Shown here in pieces: positions 25,689 through 34,757 of a stretch of 52,929 nucleotides of DNA (within the stretch, counting starts at the first letter, position 1; every line of letters begins with the position of its first letter). This DNA is from Deltaproteobacteria bacterium (GTDB taxonomy: Bacteria; Desulfobacterota; Binatia; UBA12015), in contig VGTG01000016.1 in the NCBI GenBank assembly GCA_016874795.1, positions 1 through 52,929 on the forward strand. Reading direction: 5' to 3'. The notes under the pieces were generated by a model. It had not been told where the DNA came from, ran no database searches, and worked only from the letters and a program-made list of their open reading frames with translations. The translations under genes and the position numbers were made by a program.

Positions 25689-28541
25689 GTGTTTCGGTTG
25701 AACAACCTTCGGATCGGATTCGGCCTCCTGGTCGCGACGCTCCTGGTCGCGGCTCCCGCCCTGGCGACGGTGCCGAGCGACCTCTGCCTCGGGAACCCCT
25801 GCGTCGTCAATACCAACGTCACGATCGATCCCGGATCGGATCTGAACTTCGGCGGCCGAAGCCTGCACTTCGCCGGGGGCGTCACGGTTCGCGTGGGCGA
25901 GGGAGTCGCGCCTCGCACCGTGATCATCACGGCCGACAACATCCTCTTCCAGGCTGGCGCCCGGATCCTCGGTGATCCGAGCGGAGCGTCGAACAACGGC
26001 GACCGTGCCGACGTGACTCTCATCACCACGGTGGGAAGCTTCGAGATGCAGTCCGTCGGCTCGACGCGCTCCGCGATCGACGTCCGCGCCGACGCGATCG
26101 ACGCCGGCAACATCACGATCGAGGCTGCGACGAACGCGATCATCGGCGGCAACCTGTTCGCGACCGCGCAGGCGGAAGACGCGAGCGGCGGCTCGATCGA
26201 GGTGATCGCGGGCGGAACGGTCACGACGACTCAGGAAGTCAGCGCCGCCGCGGGCGGCGTCTTCGCCGGCGGCGGCGAGGTGACTTTCGTGGCCAACGGC
26301 AACGTGACCCTCTCGGCCAAGGTCTCGACCGAGGGCTCGGACTTCGGCGGCGGCGACATGGCGATCACGTCGACGACCGGCAAGGTGACGATCGGCGGCC
26401 TGATGCTTCTGAGCGGCGGCAACCCCGACGGCGAGGCCGGCGAGCTCGACATCGAGGCCGGAACCGACGTCGAGATCCTCGCGGCGGCGGAGATTCGCAG
26501 CAAGGGCGGCGCCGGTCCCGACGAGGACTGCGGCGACGGCGGCGCGGTGCTCGTCATCGCCGGCGGCAGCATGATCGTGCGTGGCCCGGTCAACCTGAAC
26601 GGCGGGTTCCAGTGCTTCGGCGGCGACTTCGACGTCCAGGCGGGTCTCGACTTCACGCAGGACGCGACCGGCGTCGTTTCCACCGAGACGGCCGGCGCCT
26701 TCGGCTCCGCGGGCGGCGTCTTCATCACGGCCGGCCGCAACGCGCTGCTGCGCTCGATCGACGGGTCCTCGGCGGGCTTCGGCGCCGACATCCAGGTCAC
26801 CACCGTGTCCTCGATCGAGGTACGGGACCGCGTCACGGCGCGGTCGACCGGTTCGGAAGGCGTCGGTGGACGCATCGACCTCACCTCGTGCTCCGTGAGC
26901 GTCCTCGCTCCGGACGGCGAGCTCGACACGCGCGGAGCGTTCGGCTTCTCGCAGTTCGGCTCGAACTTCATCCGCGCGAGCGGCCCGATGATCATCTCGG
27001 GCAAGCTGCAGGCGACCGACACCGCGTTCACCGACGGCGTGAACCTGCTCCGCTACAAGACGGTCCTCCCCACCGTGACCGGGCCGGTGTCCCCGGCAGC
27101 GACGATCGTGCAGGACAACACCCTCCTCGACTGCGCGAACTCCTGCGGCGACGGCACCGTGACCGAGCCCGAGGAGTGCGACGACGACAACATCGTGAGC
27201 TGTGACGGCTGCTCCTCGAGCTGCCAGCTCGACATGATCTGCGGCGACGGCACGCAGGAGTGCGGCGAGCAGTGCGACGACGGAAACGACATCCCGGGCG
27301 ACGGCTGCGAGCCCGACTGCACCCCGACCGGCCAGAACAACGAAGGCGTCCTGATCCAGGGCAGCGGAAAGTTCGGCTGCCAATTCGAGTGGCTCCTCCA
27401 GATCGGCGATCCCGCGATCGACAAGAAGGGTGAGCCGAGCTCGAAGCAGGAGTGCATCGACGGCGACTTCGAGTGTGACGCCGACGGCGCGATCGACAAC
27501 AGCTGCACGTTCGTCCTCGCCCCGTGCGCCAACGTCGACGACGAAGACCTCGCCGAGTGCAACCCGGCCGATTCGATCAACAAGATCACGATCAAGAAAC
27601 CGCTTCCTGGAGCAGGCAACGATCCGGCGAATCTGGCGAACGCGCAGAACATGCTCGACAGCCTCGAGACCTTCAACACGACGATCGTCGCGGACGGCGA
27701 CACCCTGCAGTCCGGAGGTCCGGTCGCCGGGGTCAGCGTCTGTGGTCCGTCGTTCGAGGCGGTCATTCCCTTCGACGGGAAGTCCGGCAAGCGGAAGTTC
27801 AAGGTCCGCACGGACAGCGTCGGCGGCAAGACGGGCAGCAACGGCACGGTGCAGCTGAAGTGCCTCCGCAACGACGCCATCTGCGGCAACGACGAGACCG
27901 AGCCGGGCGAGATCTGCGACGACGGCAACACGAACAGCTGTGACGGCTGCTCGTCGGCCTGCCGCCTCGAGGAGTGCGGCAACGGCACGATCGAGTGTGC
28001 CGAGCAGTGCGACGACGGCGATCTGAACGGCACCTCCGGGAGCCGTTGCAGCAACGAGTGCACGCGCGAGCCTCCGGCGTTCCGGATCCGTGGCAGCGGC
28101 TCGAAGAAGGGCGACTGCGCCATGCAGTGGTCCATCGAGATGTCGCCCGCGAGCGTCCAGAACGACAAGGACGGCCTGCCGCGGAGCCTCCAGTCCTGCA
28201 CGCCGGGCGACCCGAGCTGCGACCTCGATCCGGCGGCGGGCTGCCAGATGGACTTCTGGACCTGCTTCGGAGCGGACAATCCGGCGATCGCCTGCTCGGC
28301 GACGGCGGTGAACTTCGCCGAGGTGTCGCGTCCGAAGACCAACGCGAAGACGGCCTGGGAGCTCGCGGCGCGGCAGTCCGCGCAGGCGGCGCTCGCGGGC
28401 GTCACCTTCCCGGCGGGACCGGGCGAAGTCTGCACCAGCGGCTATCGCGTGGACATCCCGTCCGGCGAGACGCTGAAGATCGGCATGAAGGCCGACGCGG
28501 CGAAGAAGGACTCGGACGTCCTCAAGATCAGCTGCGAGTGA
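25689..28541 (+). CDS. Large secreted protein: beta-helix-like region, cysteine-rich repeats and two copies of an unnamed domain
   Basis: The 950-aa product starts at a GTG preceded by GGGAGG, with a signal peptide cleaved near residue 27 (ALA). Residues about 40-470 are Gly/Asp/Thr-rich repeating strands (ITIEAATNAIIGGNL, SGGSIEVIAGGTV) like a right-handed beta-helix. Cysteine-rich repeats follow (CGDGTVTEPEECDD, CGDGTQECGEQCDDGNDIPGDGC), as in DUF4215/myxococcal repeats. About residues 555-725 and 795-950 are two related domains. Each begins with a GSGK/GSGS..C box (IQGSGKFGCQFEWL, IRGSGSKKGDCAMQW), has C..GD..CD, C-x-F and ASIC-like segments, and ends in LKCL or LKISC. They are separated by another cysteine-rich pair. 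The protein is probably surface-exposed and disulfide-rich. No catalytic motif is evident. A strong hairpin follows the stop. Confidence 0.8.
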   Translation: MFRLNNLRIGFGLLVATLLVAAPALATVPSDLCLGNPCVVNTNVTIDPGSDLNFGGRSLHFAGGVTVRVGEGVAPRTVIITADNILFQAGARILGDPSGASNNGDRADVTLITTVGSFEMQSVGSTRSAIDVRADAIDAGNITIEAATNAIIGGNLFATAQAEDASGGSIEVIAGGTVTTTQEVSAAAGGVFAGGGEVTFVANGNVTLSAKVSTEGSDFGGGDMAITSTTGKVTIGGLMLLSGGNPDGEAGELDIEAGTDVEILAAAEIRSKGGAGPDEDCGDGGAVLVIAGGSMIVRGPVNLNGGFQCFGGDFDVQAGLDFTQDATGVVSTETAGAFGSAGGVFITAGRNALLRSIDGSSAGFGADIQVTTVSSIEVRDRVTARSTGSEGVGGRIDLTSCSVSVLAPDGELDTRGAFGFSQFGSNFIRASGPMIISGKLQATDTAFTDGVNLLRYKTVLPTVTGPVSPAATIVQDNTLLDCANSCGDGTVTEPEECDDDNIVSCDGCSSSCQLDMICGDGTQECGEQCDDGNDIPGDGCEPDCTPTGQNNEGVLIQGSGKFGCQFEWLLQIGDPAIDKKGEPSSKQECIDGDFECDADGAIDNSCTFVLAPCANVDDEDLAECNPADSINKITIKKPLPGAGNDPANLANAQNMLDSLETFNTTIVADGDTLQSGGPVAGVSVCGPSFEAVIPFDGKSGKRKFKVRTDSVGGKTGSNGTVQLKCLRNDAICGNDETEPGEICDDGNTNSCDGCSSACRLEECGNGTIECAEQCDDGDLNGTSGSRCSNECTREPPAFRIRGSGSKKGDCAMQWSIEMSPASVQNDKDGLPRSLQSCTPGDPSCDLDPAAGCQMDFWTCFGADNPAIACSATAVNFAEVSRPKTNAKTAWELAARQSAQAALAGVTFPAGPGEVCTSGYRVDIPSGETLKIGMKADAAKKDSDVLKISCE

Positions 28542-28551
28542 CGGAAGCGGC

Positions 28552-28580
28552 GGCGGGGGCCTCCTCGAGAGGCCCCCGCC
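28552..28580 (+). terminator. Strong hairpin terminator after the large secreted protein
   Basis: GGCGGGGGCCTC pairs perfectly with GAGGCCCCCGCC around CTCGA, a 12-bp stem 10 bases after the stop. A second short GC stem (CCGCCC..GGGCGG type) follows. There is no U-tract. Confidence 0.7.
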
Positions 28581-28664
28581 CGCCCCATTCGGGCGGAGGA
28601 GCTTCTGCTCCTCGTCTCGGCTCCGCGGGTCCGGTAGCGTGTCGGGCTTCGGCGGTCCCGTACG

Positions 28665-29606
28665 ATGAAAGCCTCCGAGAGCGGTCTCTGGTCCAACGCA
28701 CGTCAGCTCGTCGCCGAGCTGCGCAGCTATCGCTGGAACAGTGGAGCCTACGTCTCGACGGAGGCGCCGATCCTCCTCGGCGGATGCGGCCGGAGCGGAA
28801 CGACGCTCCTTCGCGTCATCCTCGACTCCCACTCCCAAGTCTGCTGCGGGCCGGAGTCGGAGCTCTTCGCCGCGACGACGCGGCTCAATCCAGGCAGCGC
28901 CGGGGCGCAGCGGCTCTCCCGGAAGTTCGACATCCCCGAGGAGCGCCTCGACGCGCTGATACGCGAGTCATCGAGCCGGGCAGAGCTGATCGACCGCTTC
29001 TTCGGCGTCTACCGCGCGCAGAGCGGAAAGCAGATCTGGGCCGACAAGACACCGCGCAACATCCAGGTCCTGCCCTTCATCCTGGAGCACTTCCCGCGCG
29101 CACGGATCGTGCACGTGATCCGCGACGGCCGCGACGTCGCGTGCTCGCTCCGCACGCATCCCCGCCACCGCGTGGTCGACGGGAAGCTCGTCAAGCTCGA
29201 CACGTGGAACCCGATCGAGGACTGCATCGCCCGCTGGGTGAACGACGTCCAGGACGGCCTCCGGCTCCGCGGCGATCCCCGCTACCACGAGCTTCGCTAC
29301 GAGGACGTGATCCTCGCGACGGAGCCGACGCTGCGAAAGCTCCTCACGTTCCTCGAGCTGCCCTGGGAGCCTGCGGTCATGAGCTTCCACGAGGTGCAGT
29401 CGGCCTCGCGCGATCCGCTCAAGTTCGCGCAGAACCCCGAGGCGACGAAGCCGCTGCAGAGCTCGTCGATCGGCCGCTGGCAGCGCGACCTCTCGTCGGA
29501 CGACCTCGAGATCGTGATGCGCGCGGCGGGTCCGTTGCTGCGCGAGCTCGGCTATCCGGACGACCGGCAAGACGCTGCCGGCGCCGACCAGCAGCCGATG
29601 GCCTAG
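28665..29606 (+). CDS. PAPS-dependent sulfotransferase family protein
   Basis: The product is 313 aa. The 5'-phosphosulfate loop is GGCGRSGTTLLRVIL near residue 40. The 3'-phosphate motif is VIRDGRDVACS near 150, with a following Arg/His region (LRTHPRH). A WADKTPRN segment lies between them. Family members move sulfate from PAPS to sugars, lipids or peptides. There is no signal peptide, so it should act in the cytosol. It stands alone, with hairpin 28552-28580 behind and the convergent methyltransferase 8 bases ahead. No PAPS synthesis genes are in the window. Confidence 0.88.
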   Translation: MKASESGLWSNARQLVAELRSYRWNSGAYVSTEAPILLGGCGRSGTTLLRVILDSHSQVCCGPESELFAATTRLNPGSAGAQRLSRKFDIPEERLDALIRESSSRAELIDRFFGVYRAQSGKQIWADKTPRNIQVLPFILEHFPRARIVHVIRDGRDVACSLRTHPRHRVVDGKLVKLDTWNPIEDCIARWVNDVQDGLRLRGDPRYHELRYEDVILATEPTLRKLLTFLELPWEPAVMSFHEVQSASRDPLKFAQNPEATKPLQSSSIGRWQRDLSSDDLEIVMRAAGPLLRELGYPDDRQDAAGADQQPMA

Positions 29607-29614
29607 CCTATAGC

Positions 29615-30418
29615 CTAGCGGACTTGCTGGGCCGCGCCCGTCATCGGCACGAAGCGAACGCCGAGGACGGACTCGTACTCGAGGCCGTTCTCGCCTCGCG
29701 TCACGACGACGAGCTCCTGCGCGAAGCGGCCGACCGGCGCGACGAGCCGGCCGCGGGGTGCGAGCTGATCGAGGAGCGGCTGCGGAATCTTCAGCGGAGC
29801 CGCGGTGAGGACGATCGCATCGAACGGCGCTTCCTCGGGCCAGCCGGCGTAGCCGTCGCCGTGGCGCACGGTCACGTCGTCGTAGCCGAGATCGCGCAGG
29901 AGCTGCGCCGCGCTCTTCGCGAGCGGCTCTACGATCTCGATCGTCCACACGCGCGCGCCCATCTCCGCGAGGATCGCCGCCTGGTAGCCGGAGCCGGTGC
30001 CAACCTCGAGCACGCGATCGCCCGGCTCCACACGCGCGAGCTCGCTCATGATGGCGACGATGTACGGCTGGCTGATCGTCTGGCCGTGGCCGATCTGCAC
30101 CGGGTAGTCGCCGTGGGCTTCGGCGAGGCGATCCTCCGGCAGGAACCGATCGCGTGGCACGCGGCGCATCGCCGCGAGGACGGCCGGATCGTCGACGCCG
30201 CGCGACTCGATCTGCTCGCGGACCATGCGATCGCGCTCGAGAGCGACGGCGTCGTCGGCCGACGGTGGGGGTACAGAGCCGGATGACGCGGAGGTCGCTT
30301 CCGCGGCTGGCGTCCGCGAAGGAGGCGCGGTGTCTCGTCCTGCGGTGGGGCAGCCCGCCGCGAAGAGGACGAGCGCGATCGCGGGGAGCACGCACGGCAA
30401 GAGCACGCGACGCCGCAT
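29615..30418 (-). CDS. pcm: Protein-L-isoaspartate O-methyltransferase, predicted lipoprotein
   Basis: The 267-aa product contains the complete PIMT pattern: MVREQIESRGVDDPAVLAAM, PQ-like VQIGHGQTISQPYIVA, the SAM loop EVGTGSGYQAAILAE and the final ELVVVTR. Unusually, an N-terminal signal with lipobox (LFAAGC) and a Ser/Pro/Thr linker of about 30 residues precede the domain, so the enzyme would work outside the cytoplasm, where SAM supply is unclear. The ATG at 30418 is chosen because it starts this signal and follows the NDH stop by only 8 bases. Repair of damaged Asp/Asn in envelope proteins is the presumed role. Confidence 0.85.
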   Translation of the reverse strand: MRRRVLLPCVLPAIALVLFAAGCPTAGRDTAPPSRTPAAEATSASSGSVPPPSADDAVALERDRMVREQIESRGVDDPAVLAAMRRVPRDRFLPEDRLAEAHGDYPVQIGHGQTISQPYIVAIMSELARVEPGDRVLEVGTGSGYQAAILAEMGARVWTIEIVEPLAKSAAQLLRDLGYDDVTVRHGDGYAGWPEEAPFDAIVLTAAPLKIPQPLLDQLAPRGRLVAPVGRFAQELVVVTRGENGLEYESVLGVRFVPMTGAAQQVR

Positions 30419-30426
30419 GGCCCCGG

Positions 30427-31689
30427 TCACTCGGGCGGTGCCGACGAGGACGGCTCCTCGGGCGGCCCCGTGATCAATCGCGCACCCCGGTCCCACGAGA
30501 CGTACGCCCAGGCCCACTCGACGAGCACGAGGAGCCGGTTCCGGAACCCGATCAAGTAGAAGATGTGGATCAGGAGCCAGGCGAGCCAGGCGATCAGCCC
30601 GGAGAGCTGCAACCGGCCGAGGTCCGCGACCGCAGCCCCGCGGCCGATCGTCGCGAGCAGCCCCTTGTCGACGTAGTGGAACGGCTCGAGCGGCCGGCCC
30701 GCGAGCGCGTTCTCGACGTTCCGCGCCGCGTGGTGCCCCTCCTGCATCGCGGCCGGCGCGACGCCGGGCACGATCCTCCCGTCCTGCTCGAGGATGGCGA
30801 GATCGCCGATCACGAAGACGTCGTCGTGACCCGGGATCGTCAAGTCGGGTCGCACGCGCACGCGGCCCGCGCGGTCGAGCGGGGCGCCGAGAGCCCGCCC
30901 GAGCGGCGAAGCGGAGACGCCTGCGGCCCAGAGCACCGTCCGCGCCTCGATTCGCTCGCCGTCCACCTCGACGCCGTGCTCGTCGACGGCCGTGACGCGC
31001 GCACCCGTCCGGACCTCGACGCCGAGCTTCTCGAGATGGCAGCGCGCCTTCGCCGAGAGCTCCGGCGGAAAGGTCGGCAGGACGCGATCGACGCCCTCGA
31101 CGAGGATGACGCGCGCCTCGGCCGGATCGATCCGTCGGAAGTCGCGCGCGAGCGTGTGACGCGAGATCTCCGCGAGAGCGCCCGCCAGCTCCGCGCCCGT
31201 CGGTCCCGCGCCGACGACGACGAACGTGAGCCAGGCCGCGTGCCGCGCCGGATCCTCGAAGCGCTCGGCCGCCTCATACGCGAGGAGCACCCGCCGGCGA
31301 ATCTCGAGCGCGTCCTCGATCGTCTTCAAGCCGGGCGCGTCCTTCGCCCACGCGTCGTTGCCGAAGTACGACTCTCGCGCGCCCGAGGCGACGATCAGGA
31401 AGTCGTACGGCTGCTCGCCGTCCTCGAGGAGGACACGCTTTCGCTCGAGGTCGAAGCCTTTCACCTCGGCGAGGAACACCTTCAGGTTCTTCTGCGAGCG
31501 GAAGATGCGCCGGATCGGATAGGCGATGTCGCTCGGATTCAGCGCCGCGGTCGCGACCTGATAGAGCAGTGGCTGGAACAGATGATGATTGCGCCGGTCG
31601 AGGAGCACGACCTCGACCGGTGCGCGTCGGAGCGCGCGTGCCGCCCGGAGGCCGCCGAAGCCGCCTCCCACGATCACGGCACGTTTCAC
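30427..31689 (-). CDS. ndh: Type II NADH dehydrogenase-like FAD oxidoreductase
   Basis: The product is 420 aa from a GTG at 31689. FAD binding is shown by VIVGGGFGGLRAA at the N-terminus and VFVIGDLA near 290. NAD(P)H binding is shown by VVVGAGPTGAELAG near 155. HHLFQPLLYQVATAALNPSDIA is the NDH-2 family box. The C-terminal 60 residues contain a hydrophobic amphipathic helix (LIAWLAWLLIHIFYLIGF), as used for membrane docking. The enzyme passes electrons from NADH to quinone without pumping protons. It lies between the F420-type gene (25-base gap) and pcm (8-base gap) on the same strand. Confidence 0.88.
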   Translation of the reverse strand: MKRAVIVGGGFGGLRAARALRRAPVEVVLLDRRNHHLFQPLLYQVATAALNPSDIAYPIRRIFRSQKNLKVFLAEVKGFDLERKRVLLEDGEQPYDFLIVASGARESYFGNDAWAKDAPGLKTIEDALEIRRRVLLAYEAAERFEDPARHAAWLTFVVVGAGPTGAELAGALAEISRHTLARDFRRIDPAEARVILVEGVDRVLPTFPPELSAKARCHLEKLGVEVRTGARVTAVDEHGVEVDGERIEARTVLWAAGVSASPLGRALGAPLDRAGRVRVRPDLTIPGHDDVFVIGDLAILEQDGRIVPGVAPAAMQEGHHAARNVENALAGRPLEPFHYVDKGLLATIGRGAAVADLGRLQLSGLIAWLAWLLIHIFYLIGFRNRLLVLVEWAWAYVSWDRGARLITGPPEEPSSSAPPE

Positions 31690-31713
31690 GGTCTCGGCTT
31701 CACGGCTCCCGCT

Positions 31714-32670
31714 TCACGACTCCGCGTGCGGGGCGACTTCGGTCGCGAACGCTTCGAGCTGCTCGCAGAGCTCGTCGCACGAGCGCGCGCGGAAGCGCAC
31801 GCCGACGTGCGAGACGCCGAGCTTGCGCGCGCTCCAGATCGGCTCGAGCAGACGCTCGGCGGAGCCGGTCAGCGTTCCTTCCGGCACCGTCCACGACGGC
31901 TCGCCGACGTACATCCAGGGCGCGTTCATCCCGATGTCGATCGGCGCGCCGCCGCGCTTCTTCTCGCGGTGCGAGCGGACGAGATCGATCGCGGCGGCCA
32001 TGCCCATCGCCGGTGGGCCCTGCGGAAGCCAGCCGTCGCCGCGCTCCGCGGCGCGGCGCAGAGCGGCCTCCGTCGAGCCGCCGACCCAGATCGGCGGACG
32101 CGGCTTCTGCACCGGACGCGGCTGCTGTCCGAGGTCGCGGTACGACCAGGTCGGTCCCTCGAACGAGGGGTACTCGCTCCGGAAGGCGTCGGCGACGGCG
32201 TCGATCGCCTCGTCGAGGAGCTTCCCGCGACGGCGGAAATCGATGCCGAGCGCTTCGAACTCCTTCTCGACGTGGCCCGCTCCGACGCCGAGGATCAGCC
32301 GCCCGTCCGACAGCGCGTCGACCGTCGCGTACGACTTCGCCGTGACGAGCGGGTGCCGGTACGGCAGCACCGCGACGTACGAGAGGAGACGGATCCGCGC
32401 CGTCGCCGCCGCGACGAAGCCGAGCGTCGCGACGGTGTCGTACCAGACGGTCGACATCGCGGGGGCCAGATCGCGCGGCACCGCGACGTGATCGGAGACC
32501 GCGAGATAGAAGTAGCCCGCGCGATCGCAGACCTCCGCGATGCGCCGGATCTCCGCGGTGCCGGCGCCGCTCTCCCAGCCCTGCGCGAACGCCTTGCTCT
32601 GCGCGGCGATCGGGAGATGGATTCCGAAGACGAGCTTTCCGGGCGGAACGACGGAGACGGAGTCCTGCAT
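31714..32670 (-). CDS. LLM-class, TIGR03619-like F420-dependent oxidoreductase
   Basis: The 318-aa product has the luciferase-like barrel with LVFGIHLPI at the N-terminus, SDHVAVP, the family block IRLLSYVAVLPYRHPLVTAKSYATVDALSDGRLILGVGAGHVEKEFEALG and IWVGGSTEAALRRAAERGDGWLP. The YRHPL and GVGAGW/H-EFEALG boxes are typical of the TIGR03619 group. A likely cofactor is F420, but no F420 biosynthesis gene is in the window. GGGAG precedes the ATG. It heads the run with ndh and pcm. It is a distant paralogue of the gene at 4916. Confidence 0.87.
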   Translation of the reverse strand: MQDSVSVVPPGKLVFGIHLPIAAQSKAFAQGWESGAGTAEIRRIAEVCDRAGYFYLAVSDHVAVPRDLAPAMSTVWYDTVATLGFVAAATARIRLLSYVAVLPYRHPLVTAKSYATVDALSDGRLILGVGAGHVEKEFEALGIDFRRRGKLLDEAIDAVADAFRSEYPSFEGPTWSYRDLGQQPRPVQKPRPPIWVGGSTEAALRRAAERGDGWLPQGPPAMGMAAAIDLVRSHREKKRGGAPIDIGMNAPWMYVGEPSWTVPEGTLTGSAERLLEPIWSARKLGVSHVGVRFRARSCDELCEQLEAFATEVAPHAES

Positions 32671-32710
32671 CGCTCCCGAGCCTAGCTCGATGCTTCGCGT
32701 GGTTCTACAT

Positions 32711-32790
32711 CGCGCTCCTTCGCGCTCCTTCGCGCACCCTCGCGCACCTTCGCGCTACGTCGCGTTCCTTCGCGCTACGTCGCGTTCCGG
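32711..32790. repeat. Ten-base tandem array, eight imperfect units
   Basis: Consecutive decamers of the form CGCGCTCCTT (variants CGCGCACCTT, CGCGCTACGT, CGCGTTCCTT) run from the 5' leader of the F420-type gene into the last codons and stop of the alpha/beta-hydrolase gene. On the minus strand the unit reads AAGGAGCGCG, a ribosome-site-like sequence. Confidence 0.8.
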
Positions 32791-34757
32791 GCGAGGAACG
32801 CCGCGAGAGCCGCGATGATCGGGTTGTCGGCGTCGTCCTCGGCCGTCAGCACGTCGACGTGCGTGAAGCCCTCGGCGAGGACGACCTCGAAGCCGCCCGC
32901 GGCGTTCCCGTACGTCGGGAACGCCGGGTTCGGAGAGTCCGCGTCGACGATGCGCGGCGTGCCGTCGCAGCTCAGCGCCGTGCACGGAGCGATGCTGCTC
33001 GCGAACGGGATCCACGCGGCCGGCACGGTCGTGAGGCCGTTCGTCCCGCCGACCGCGAACACGGGCACGTCGATCGCCGGCGCCTGCGTCAAGTTCGCGA
33101 TGTCGCGCCGGCCGCGCCCGACCGAGAGCGCGGTGGAGTCGAGGTTCACGCCCTGCGAGCAATCGGAGTCCTGGTCGCAGCTCGCTCCCACGTCGCCGAC
33201 GACGCACGTCCCGCCGTCGCAATCGCCCCCGACGGACGTGACGCCGAGGCCGGAGCTCGGGTAGTAGAGGTCGATGAAGTTCGTCTGCCCCTGGTAGAAC
33301 GCACGCGTGAGGCGATCGAAGCGGGTCGCCTCCCTCTCTTGGCCCCACACGCCGGCCGGAAGCGTCGTCGGCTGCGGCCCGTTGTTCGGCAGGACGCTCG
33401 CGGGAAGCGGGCCCTCGGTGACGTCCTGCCAGGTGACGAGGCCGTCGACGACCGGACCCGGCGCGCCGACCGAGGTCGCGAGGAACGAAGCGAGCGCCGC
33501 GAGCGAGCCGTCGTCGTCGATGAAGCCGCCGAGACCGCCGAGCGCGGTCGACGGCGGGAGGATCCGCAGCGTCGCGAGGTCCGGGACCTTCTCGACCGCG
33601 GTATTGTCGGGCGCGCCCTGCGGCACGTTCGGCAGCAATCGCCCGCCGTCGGGATCGGTCGCGGCCTGGATCGCGACGATCTCCGACGTCGCGAGGATGC
33701 GCGCGTTCAGGATGCCCGCGACGACGGCGTACGCGGTCGTCGGAAGAGTGCACTTGGGAGGCCTCTGCCCCGCGCAGTCGTCCGCCTCGGTCGCGATCGT
33801 GCACGCCGTCAAGCCGTCCACGCAGCGGGGCGCGTTGTCGCGCACGGCGCCGAAGAGTCCGCCGTCGAACTTCGCCTCGATCCGATCGAGCGTGTCCTCG
33901 CTCAGGTCGGCGTTCGTGGTCGAGCCGCCGCCACCCTCGAGAAGGACGAGACCGCGCACCTTCGCGTAGCCCGGATCGGGCGCGCCCGCTCCCGAGAGGT
34001 TGAAGTCGGTCGCGGCATAGCGCGCGGCGAAGCCCCCGCCCGCGGAGTGTCCGCCGAGGAACACGTTCTGATTCCGCGCCGCGCGGCGCGCCTCTTCGAC
34101 GACGGCGTCGATGTCCTGCGAGAAGACCTGCGGCGTCCAATTCGCGATGAAGGGCACGTCGCCCTGCGTGTCGTGGAACTGCGCGCGACGGTTCGGTCCG
34201 GCCGCGAGCTTCGGATGCAGCGGAAGGCCGAGCTCGCCGCCGAAGAACCAGTCGAGCGCGATCTGCCCGTCGAGCTCCTCCTCGGCGATGTCCGCGCCGG
34301 CGAGGTCCTCGAGCTGATTCGATCGCCGATCGATGCCCCACACCTCCACGCTCTGCCCTTCGTCGTGCGAGCGCCGGATCAGGTTCTCCGCGAGGATCGC
34401 GAAGTTGCCTGCGCCGCCTTCGAAGCCGGGCACGAGGATGAGGATCGCGTCCGGCTGGAGCTCGCGTCCTGCCATGCGCCAGCGCGTGTAGCGCGCGCGG
34501 TTCAACGTGAAGTCCGAGCCGCCGAACTGCGCGAGGAGCTTCGGGCTCGTCACCGCCACGCCAGGCGATCCCGGCGTGTCGGCGGGCGCGGCCCGGCTCG
34601 GGATGTCGAAGGTCTCCTGGTCGATCGAACCATCGTCGGAAGAGCTGCTGCAGCCGCCGGCTCCGAGCGCCACGAGGAGTGCGGCGAACGTCGTTGCACG
34701 AAGGGCTCGCTCGCTCTTCGACGAGCCGAGAGGGGTACGGGGGCGTTCGTGGATCAT
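32775..34757 (-). CDS. Alpha/beta-hydrolase-fold lipoprotein
   Basis: The product is 660 aa from the ATG at 34757, with AAGGAG 7 bases upstream. A lipobox (GAGGC) ends the signal peptide. An oxyanion region (ILILVPGFEGG) is followed by the nucleophile elbow GGHSAGGG near residue 225, a late Asp and GFTHVDV with the likely His near 635. A Cys-rich insertion (CDGGTCVVGDVGASCDQDSDC) suggests disulfides. The protein is far longer than a simple esterase because of an insertion of about 250 residues between nucleophile and His. Substrate unknown. The final codons lie in a decamer array that also supplies the stop. Confidence 0.75.
   Translation of the reverse strand: MIHERPRTPLGSSKSERALRATTFAALLVALGAGGCSSSSDDGSIDQETFDIPSRAAPADTPGSPGVAVTSPKLLAQFGGSDFTLNRARYTRWRMAGRELQPDAILILVPGFEGGAGNFAILAENLIRRSHDEGQSVEVWGIDRRSNQLEDLAGADIAEEELDGQIALDWFFGGELGLPLHPKLAAGPNRRAQFHDTQGDVPFIANWTPQVFSQDIDAVVEEARRAARNQNVFLGGHSAGGGFAARYAATDFNLSGAGAPDPGYAKVRGLVLLEGGGGSTTNADLSEDTLDRIEAKFDGGLFGAVRDNAPRCVDGLTACTIATEADDCAGQRPPKCTLPTTAYAVVAGILNARILATSEIVAIQAATDPDGGRLLPNVPQGAPDNTAVEKVPDLATLRILPPSTALGGLGGFIDDDGSLAALASFLATSVGAPGPVVDGLVTWQDVTEGPLPASVLPNNGPQPTTLPAGVWGQEREATRFDRLTRAFYQGQTNFIDLYYPSSGLGVTSVGGDCDGGTCVVGDVGASCDQDSDCSQGVNLDSTALSVGRGRRDIANLTQAPAIDVPVFAVGGTNGLTTVPAAWIPFASSIAPCTALSCDGTPRIVDADSPNPAFPTYGNAAGGFEVVLAEGFTHVDVLTAEDDADNPIIAALAAFLARNAT

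Noticed and set aside
25605-28838. 1077-codon minus-strand frame opposite the large secreted protein
   Set aside because: It is a shadow of the plus-strand gene, which has GTG with ribosome site, signal peptide and cysteine repeats.
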